Origin: JANDLT01 sp041743485
GTDB taxonomy: Bacteria > Acidobacteriota > Blastocatellia > Pyrinomonadales > Pyrinomonadaceae
Assembly (NCBI GenBank): GCA_041743485.1
Contig: JBGTMR010000347.1
Location: forward strand, 1 to 18,234
Length of the DNA: 18,234 nt
Reading direction: 5' to 3'
This document shows, piece by piece, positions 14,628 through 18,234 of this stretch. Numbering within the stretch: position 1 is the first letter of the stretch; each line of letters begins with the position of its first letter. The notes under the pieces were generated by a model. That model was not told where the DNA came from and searched no databases. It worked only from the letters and a program-made list of their open reading frames with translations. The position numbers were made by a program, and so were the translations under genes.

Positions 14628-15389
14628 ATGTCGTTGGAATTTGCGATTGAGTATCCGTGCGAATTGCGCGCCCGCTATAAAGAGCGTCACCTGCGCGCGT
14701 GGGGACGACTCGCCAGCCTTCACGCGCGTGTGACGACGGGAAGCCAGAATGTGCCGTCGGCGGATGTCGTGCATTTCGTCGAAGAATCTCTGTCCGAGAT
14801 TGAGCGCGTCGGAGAGGAAACGACGATTTGTTTGCGCTGTCCGGCGCGTCTGCCTGTTGAAGCGGCGGGCGAAGGCGAAGCGGTCGGATGTTTGGGGCGC
14901 GTCACTTATCCGATTGAAGCCCAATTTGAAAAGTTCTTGGCTGACCGCGTGCAGCTTGCCCTCGATACGATTGCGACGGAAGACCAACCGCATCTTTTAC
15001 GAATTTTCGTTGATAGCGATTCACCTTTTGACGGCGAAGCGACAAAGGATTTACGTCGCATCACACACGCCGACGATTTACGCTTTTTCGATTTGCGTCT
15101 GCCGATTCGTTTCGCACGCCAAGCCGCGCACTTAACAACCGATAATCTGTTTGACATGCTTGCCGGATTTCGTTCCGAAGCCGGTGCGCGCACGACGTAT
15201 CAACGCGAACTCCCGTTTGCCGCCGCCGCCGATTATTACGATTTTCTCGATTTGATTTTGCGTCGTGATTTGACCAACGGCGAACGCCAACGTCTGCTCG
15301 CGCGCAGTCGCAATTACGTTCAGTTCCTGCGTCTGCTCGCCGCCATCGAACGCGCCGAAAGTCTTAGCGCGCGCGTCCTTTTGGATTAG
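14628..15389 (+). CDS. Conserved-looking protein of unknown function
   Basis: The protein has 253 residues from ATG 14628 (MSLEFAIEYPCELRARYKER). A longer frame back to a TTG at 14535 lacks protein-like character and crosses the promoter candidate. There is no signal peptide or membrane segment. Features seen are a Cys pair (CLRCPARLP, about residue 65-75), a glycine/glutamate turn (EAAGEGEAVGC), a central FVDSDSPFDGEATKDLRR segment and an Arg-rich helical C-terminus (GERQRLLARSRNYVQFLRLL). I do not recognise the family. Codon use matches the core genes, so it is likely a genuine resident gene. Its TAG stop adjoins a 7-base tandem repeat. Confidence 0.7.
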   Translation: MSLEFAIEYPCELRARYKERHLRAWGRLASLHARVTTGSQNVPSADVVHFVEESLSEIERVGEETTICLRCPARLPVEAAGEGEAVGCLGRVTYPIEAQFEKFLADRVQLALDTIATEDQPHLLRIFVDSDSPFDGEATKDLRRITHADDLRFFDLRLPIRFARQAAHLTTDNLFDMLAGFRSEAGARTTYQRELPFAAAADYYDFLDLILRRDLTNGERQRLLARSRNYVQFLRLLAAIERAESLSARVLLD

Positions 15390-15390
15390 T

Positions 15391-15418
15391 AGGCAATAGG
15401 CAGAGAGCAGTAAGCAGG
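15391..15418. repeat. 7-base tandem repeat directly after a stop codon
   Basis: Four imperfect heptamers AGGCAAT, AGGCAGA, GAGCAGT, AAGCAGG follow the TAG at 15387-15389 with one base between. It shares the heptad period, but not the sequence, of the repeats at 7061-7146 and 7994-8065. Confidence 0.65.
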
Positions 15419-15449
15419 TAGAAGAATCGGAAATATCAATCTTAATAAT

Positions 15450-15689
15450 TGAAGCCTGTGCAACTCAAAGCAGCTATGTTTTCACCGCGTTAGCGGTGGA
15501 CGTGACTTTAGCCGTGCGTTTCAACGCACGGGAGATAGAAGATGAAATACCGTCGTCGCGTGAGCGACGATTGAGGCTGTTTATTCAACCGTCGCTCACG
15601 CGACGACGATTCTATTTTGACTTCCCGTGCGTTGAAACGCACGGCTAAAGTCATTTTGTCGCTACGCGACGATTTATGCACAGGCTTCA
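15450..15689. repeat. Nested palindromic element of about 240 bases
   Basis: Three perfect inverted repeats are nested. The outer arms are 15450-15462 and 15677-15689 (TGAAGCCTGTGCA). The middle arms are 15503-15533 and 15623-15653 (31 bases), each itself containing the hairpin CCGTGCGTT-TC-AACGCACGG. The inner arms are 15551-15569 and 15590-15608 (19 bases). Extra hairpins are CACCGC-GTTA-GCGGTG (15483-15498) and GTCGC-TAC-GCGAC (15658-15670), plus a 6-base pair ATAGAA/TTCTAT. No open frame fits it. TAATAA occurs just outside each end (15443-15448, 15692-15697), possibly a target duplication. It resembles a MITE or REP cluster. Confidence 0.85.
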
Positions 15690-15707
15690 CCTAATAACTA
15701 CTGATCA

Positions 15708-16433
15708 CTATCTCAACTTTTCCTCATCGAGTTGGCGCAAGGTGTCGAGTATCAGATTTGTGTTGCTCGCCGTTGCGATGGTGACGGGGAAAGGTACGTG
15801 CGCGGCTTCAAATTCAAAGCTGCCGGAAGCGGTTTCGAGCATCCGGCGAAATGCGGCTAAGGGTTCGAGTCCGTCTGCCGCCGCGCCGACGATGTTGCCG
15901 TCGTTAAAGTGAAGCTGAAGATTTTCAGGTTGTATGCCGTCGCCTTCGAGCGTGATGAGCAATGCGCCCGTGTGACGACTGTTTTCTAAAACCTGCACGA
16001 CATCGAAGACGCTGATAAAGGCGAGTTCGCCCGCGAGTACGGGGCGCGACGGTGTGTGATGCGGCATGGCATCAAAGGCGTTTTGAGTCGCGGGACGGCG
16101 GGCGCGGCGTACCGCTTCCAGACCCGAAGCAATGGAGATGCGGGCGTCGTGTTGTTTGGCTTCGAGCAAGCGTTCGTGCGCGTGGTCGAAGTCTTCGCGC
16201 GCGATGTAGAGATTGGCGAGGGCGAGACACTGGCGCGCGGCTTCTTCAGGTTGATTGTTGGCGGCGGCGATTTCGCGCAGTCGTTCGCGCAGACGCACGG
16301 ATTGCGGGCGACGCTCAAGCCCGCTTCGCAAGCGTTCGATGGCGCGATGCGGCACTTGGTATTTAAGAAACAATTCGGCTTCGATAAGACTCGCTTCGAT
16401 TTCGTCTTCCGGCGTGTGAGGAGTTTCGGGCAT
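15708..16433 (-). CDS. TPR plus DUF4388 (PATAN-type) protein
   Basis: The protein has 241 residues, is cytoplasmic and has no signal peptide. Residues 15-110 form helical TPR-like repeats (FLKYQVPHRAIERLRSGLER, then NNQPEEAARQCLALANLYIA, then EDFDHAHERLLEAKQH). Residues 131-230 match DUF4388: LAGELAFISVFDVVQVLENS, TGALLITLEGD, LHFNDGNIVGAAADGLEPL, FRRMLETASGSFEFE. DUF4388 domains occur in bacterial signalling and gliding or pilus-related proteins; a scaffold role is inferred. AAGGGAG lies 8 bases before the ATG. It is transcribed away from the HD-GYP gene, and the shared 385-base spacer may co-regulate them. The TAG stop lies in a heptad-like repeat. Confidence 0.82.
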   Translation of the reverse strand: MPETPHTPEDEIEASLIEAELFLKYQVPHRAIERLRSGLERRPQSVRLRERLREIAAANNQPEEAARQCLALANLYIAREDFDHAHERLLEAKQHDARISIASGLEAVRRARRPATQNAFDAMPHHTPSRPVLAGELAFISVFDVVQVLENSRHTGALLITLEGDGIQPENLQLHFNDGNIVGAAADGLEPLAAFRRMLETASGSFEFEAAHVPFPVTIATASNTNLILDTLRQLDEEKLR

Positions 16434-16818
16434 TCGTGTCGCTCCCTTTATAACGTGTCGCTTTGCTTGTCATAAAACTAAGAACTGCCGCGCGTCGAGA
16501 GGGCAACCGCACTTCGCACGCGAATTTGAATTTTATCATGTTGCCGTTGCCTGTTCGCCGGACGTTCGGCATATGCGCGATTTTCGTTCCCGACTCGTCA
16601 ACCCAACTGCGAAGGTTGGTAACGAAATCGTGCGGCGATTGAAAATGTGCGTGAGAAAACCCCTGAAAAATCAGATTCCAAGAGTGTGGCACAACGGGTG
16701 CTATGTGTTACATGCGAACAAACATAACTGTTAAATGGACTCCCCTCAAGTCCTTCCCGAACAAACAGGCGTTCGCATTTACATAACCTGTTCGATTTTG
16801 TCTGAGGAGTGACGCGAT
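16434..16818. other. Divergent regulatory region between DUF4388 and HD-GYP genes
   Basis: This long spacer of 385 bases holds a sigma-54-like promoter (16687-16702), an imperfect direct repeat ACATAACTGTT (16722-16732 region) and ACATAACCTGTT (16780s-16790s), and an inverted ATGCGAAC/GTTCGCAT pair around 16712-16779. A small hairpin CCAAC/GGTTGG lies near 16603-16619. These suggest operator sites; no short gene is evident. Confidence 0.45.
16687..16702 (+). promoter_or_regulatory. Candidate sigma-54 (-24/-12) promoter for the HD-GYP gene
   Basis: TGGCACAACGGGTGCT matches TGGCAC-N5-TTGC(A/T) with an exact -24 hexamer, correct spacing and one mismatch in the -12 element (GTGC for TTGC). The transcript would begin near 16713, leaving a leader of about 105 bases containing the direct repeats. 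Activation by an enhancer-binding protein is implied if real. Confidence 0.4.
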
Positions 16819-17484
16819 ATGCAGAATATGTTGTTGAACGAAACCGGCGACGCCACCTTACGACTTGTATCGGGAGCGCAGACAAACCCTTTTCAACGCT
16901 TGTGGTCACAGTGGCGACATGCTAATGCGGCAAGCCCGATTGACGCGCCGCACTTTCTAATGCAACGCCTGAAAGACGCGCGTCCCGCAACCTATCTTCA
17001 TTGCGTGCGCGTCGCCCGCCTTGCTCACGCCACGGGACGCGCCATCGGATTCAACAACAAGTGCCTGAAAGAATTGAGCCTCGCCGCGATGCTCCACGAT
17101 GTCGGCAAAGTGTTTGTGCCGGAACGTGTTTTGAGTACGCCGCGCCGCTTAAATCGTTGCGAATATGCATTGATGCGGCTTCATCCTTCACTCGGCGCGA
17201 TGATGATTTCCTATTTCGGTTTGAACGACGAACTCCGCGTTCGCACGCGCCATCACCACGAACGATGGGACGGCAAAGGTTATCCGAATAAACTTTCGGG
17301 CGAAGCGATTCCGTGCATGGCGCGCATCATACACGTCTGCGATACCTATGACGCGATGACTGTCAAACGTCCATACAATAAACCCGCGACGCACGATGAA
17401 GCGATTGCCGAGATTCGACGCTGCTCCGGCAATCAGTTCGACCCGCGCATGGTCGAAGCATTTCTCGATGCCCGCGCCGCATAA
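16819..17484 (+). CDS. Stand-alone HD-GYP domain phosphodiesterase
   Basis: HD-GYP proteins hydrolyse cyclic di-GMP (some other cyclic dinucleotides) in the cytoplasm. The 221-residue product has a short non-conserved N-terminus (1-45) and no receiver, PAS or membrane domain. Metal and signature residues are His61, His93-Asp94 with Lys97 (LHDVGK), His122 (LHPSLGA), the HHHERWDGKGYP motif (145-156) with an intact GYP, and Asp175 (CDTYDAM), followed by RPYNKPATHDEA. Position 57, Glu in three-metal enzymes, is Ala, suggesting a two-metal site. GAGGAG (16804-16809) is 9 bases before the ATG. Convergent with the ROK gene. Confidence 0.9.
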   Translation: MQNMLLNETGDATLRLVSGAQTNPFQRLWSQWRHANAASPIDAPHFLMQRLKDARPATYLHCVRVARLAHATGRAIGFNNKCLKELSLAAMLHDVGKVFVPERVLSTPRRLNRCEYALMRLHPSLGAMMISYFGLNDELRVRTRHHHERWDGKGYPNKLSGEAIPCMARIIHVCDTYDAMTVKRPYNKPATHDEAIAEIRRCSGNQFDPRMVEAFLDARAA

Positions 17485-17527
17485 TTCAAAAAACAATCGA
17501 GTCCGCATAAGATTTCCGAACGACATC

Positions 17528-17565
17528 AAAAAGCCGCATCGTGAATTGGTCACGGTGCGGCTTTT
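17528..17565. terminator. Bidirectional intrinsic terminator
   Basis: AAAAGCCGCATCGTGA (17529-17544), a 5-base loop, then TCACGGTGCGGCTTTT (17550-17565) form a 16-base stem with one G-U wobble. A-runs and T-runs at the two ends make it work on both strands. It lies between the convergent HD-GYP and ROK genes. Confidence 0.9.
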
Positions 17566-17597
17566 CATTTATCGGTGTGGCGACTCTTTCGATTGTT

Positions 17598-18234
17598 TTA
17601 TGTTTGCGATGAAGCGTTGCGGGCGAGCAGTCCCGCGCCGAGCGCGACGGCGTCGTTGCCGAGTGTGGCAAGCGTGATTTGCGCGGCGTCGAAGCAAGGT
17701 TGAAAAGAGTGGCGTTTCGCTTCGCGGATAATCGGGTCGAGAATCAAGTTTCCGGCGTCCATCACCGCCCCGCCCAACACGATGCGTTCGATGTTAAGCA
17801 GATTGATAACCGAAGCGATGGCGATGCCTATGTAACGCCCTGTGCGCTCAACCATAAGCAGCGCGAAATCGTCGCCTTCTGTGGCTTCGTGGGCGATGTC
17901 GGCGGCGGTGAAGGTACGGTTTAAGGCGAGTTTTGAAAGCGATGACGTGCCGTCGCGCGCAAGTCTCTCGCGTGTACGGCGCACGATGTTCGGGGCGGAC
18001 GCAACTGATTCCAAAACATCGCCTTCCGCGTCAACCGCCATGTAGCCGAACTCTCCGGCAAAGCCCGAAGCTCCGAGCCAAGGTCGCCCGTCAATAATCA
18101 ACGCTCCGCCAATGCCGTTGCCGATGAGAGCGTAAAAAAGGCTGCGGCTGTTGCGTCCCGCACCGATTGTGTATTCGGCATAAGCGGCGGCGTTGGCGTC
18201 GTTGGTGAGCGTGACGGGGAGATTGACGGCGCGT
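17598..18234 (-). CDS. ROK-family sugar kinase or regulator, N-terminus beyond window, zinc motif missing
   Basis: The frame is open to the right edge (about 211 residues of the C-terminal part seen). It begins within the active-site region: VTLTNDANAAAYAE, containing the catalytic Asp, then LIGNGIGGALIIDG and GASGFAGEFGYMAVD, all ROK signatures. ROK proteins are sugar kinases such as glucokinase and N-acetylmannosamine kinase, or repressors. The usual zinc site (His, then CxCGxxGCxE) is absent: His is Tyr and the cysteine loop is shortened so that GYMAVDAEGD runs into VLESVASAPNIVRR. The C-terminus has LNIERIVLGGAVMD and LGNDAVALGAGLLA, as expected. Without the N-terminus, kinase and repressor cannot be separated. 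Confidence 0.85.
   Translation of the reverse strand, partial: RAVNLPVTLTNDANAAAYAEYTIGAGRNSRSLFYALIGNGIGGALIIDGRPWLGASGFAGEFGYMAVDAEGDVLESVASAPNIVRRTRERLARDGTSSLSKLALNRTFTAADIAHEATEGDDFALLMVERTGRYIGIAIASVINLLNIERIVLGGAVMDAGNLILDPIIREAKRHSFQPCFDAAQITLATLGNDAVALGAGLLARNASSQT

Larger units (their letters stand above)
15390..15707. other. Gene-free repeat island between convergent genes
   Basis: These 318 bases separate two genes that converge. They consist of the heptad repeat, a short unique AT-rich stretch (15419-15449), the nested palindrome and a trailing ACTACTGATCACTATC-type stretch reaching the stop of the DUF4388 gene. No coding potential was seen. Confidence 0.7.

Noticed and set aside
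15450..15689. CRISPR array interpretation of the repeat island
   Set aside because: The repeats are inverted and nested, not regularly spaced direct repeats with unique spacers, and no cas gene is present.

Overview
The window looks like chromosomal DNA of a Gram-negative, moderately GC-rich bacterium. Genes for heptose and heptosyl transfer, a zinc-ribbon protein of the kind found beside lipopolysaccharide genes, and several Sec-exported proteins imply an outer membrane. The gene mix (secreted caspase-like protein, M48 protease with a helical-repeat tail, TPR-DUF4388 protein, PBP4-type peptidase with a proline-rich linker) together with many palindromic and 7-base-periodic intergenic repeats fits Acidobacteriota, perhaps Blastocatellia. 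That placement is inference, not proof. No rRNA, tRNA, CRISPR array, intact insertion sequence or prophage was seen.

Layout, left to right. 1-5238 (minus): four exported-protein genes, namely a truncated one at the left edge, a caspase-like protein, an M48 metalloprotease and a small helical protein. An apparent decayed transposase start lies on the plus strand between the first two. 5411-7064 (plus): lipB and lipA, the two-step lipoate synthesis pair. 7136-9933 (minus): a DapF-family protein and a PBP4-type D-Ala-D-Ala carboxypeptidase. 10054-14117 (minus): a cluster of overlapping or closely spaced genes, transcribed in the order cytochrome P450, Trm112-like zinc ribbon (59 residues), GT9 heptosyltransferase, small DUF4190-like membrane protein, heptose-7-phosphate kinase. 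14147-15389 (plus): two genes of unknown function. 15390-15707: a repeat island between convergent genes. 15708-16433 (minus) and 16819-17484 (plus): divergent DUF4388 and HD-GYP signalling genes. 17598 to the right edge (minus): a ROK-family protein, cut by the window, sharing a bidirectional terminator with the HD-GYP gene.

How the genes work together: most products act on the cell envelope. DapF and the PBP4 homologue concern the peptidoglycan peptide; the heptose kinase, GT9 enzyme and Trm112-like protein concern lipopolysaccharide core; the left-hand group are probably periplasmic or secreted proteases. LipB and LipA form a self-contained cofactor pathway.

Most notable observations: (1) the DapF homologue has serine at both positions where the epimerase uses its two catalytic cysteines; (2) short tandem repeats with a 7-base period sit at or within a few bases of the stop codons of at least four genes, in two places folding into long inverted repeats, one of which supplies the stop codons of both lipA and dapF; (3) a roughly 240-base nested palindrome with 13-, 31- and 19-base perfect arms lies between two convergent genes; (4) an apparent transposase fragment; (5) a sigma-54-like promoter in front of the HD-GYP gene; (6) a ROK protein lacking the family's cysteine zinc motif.
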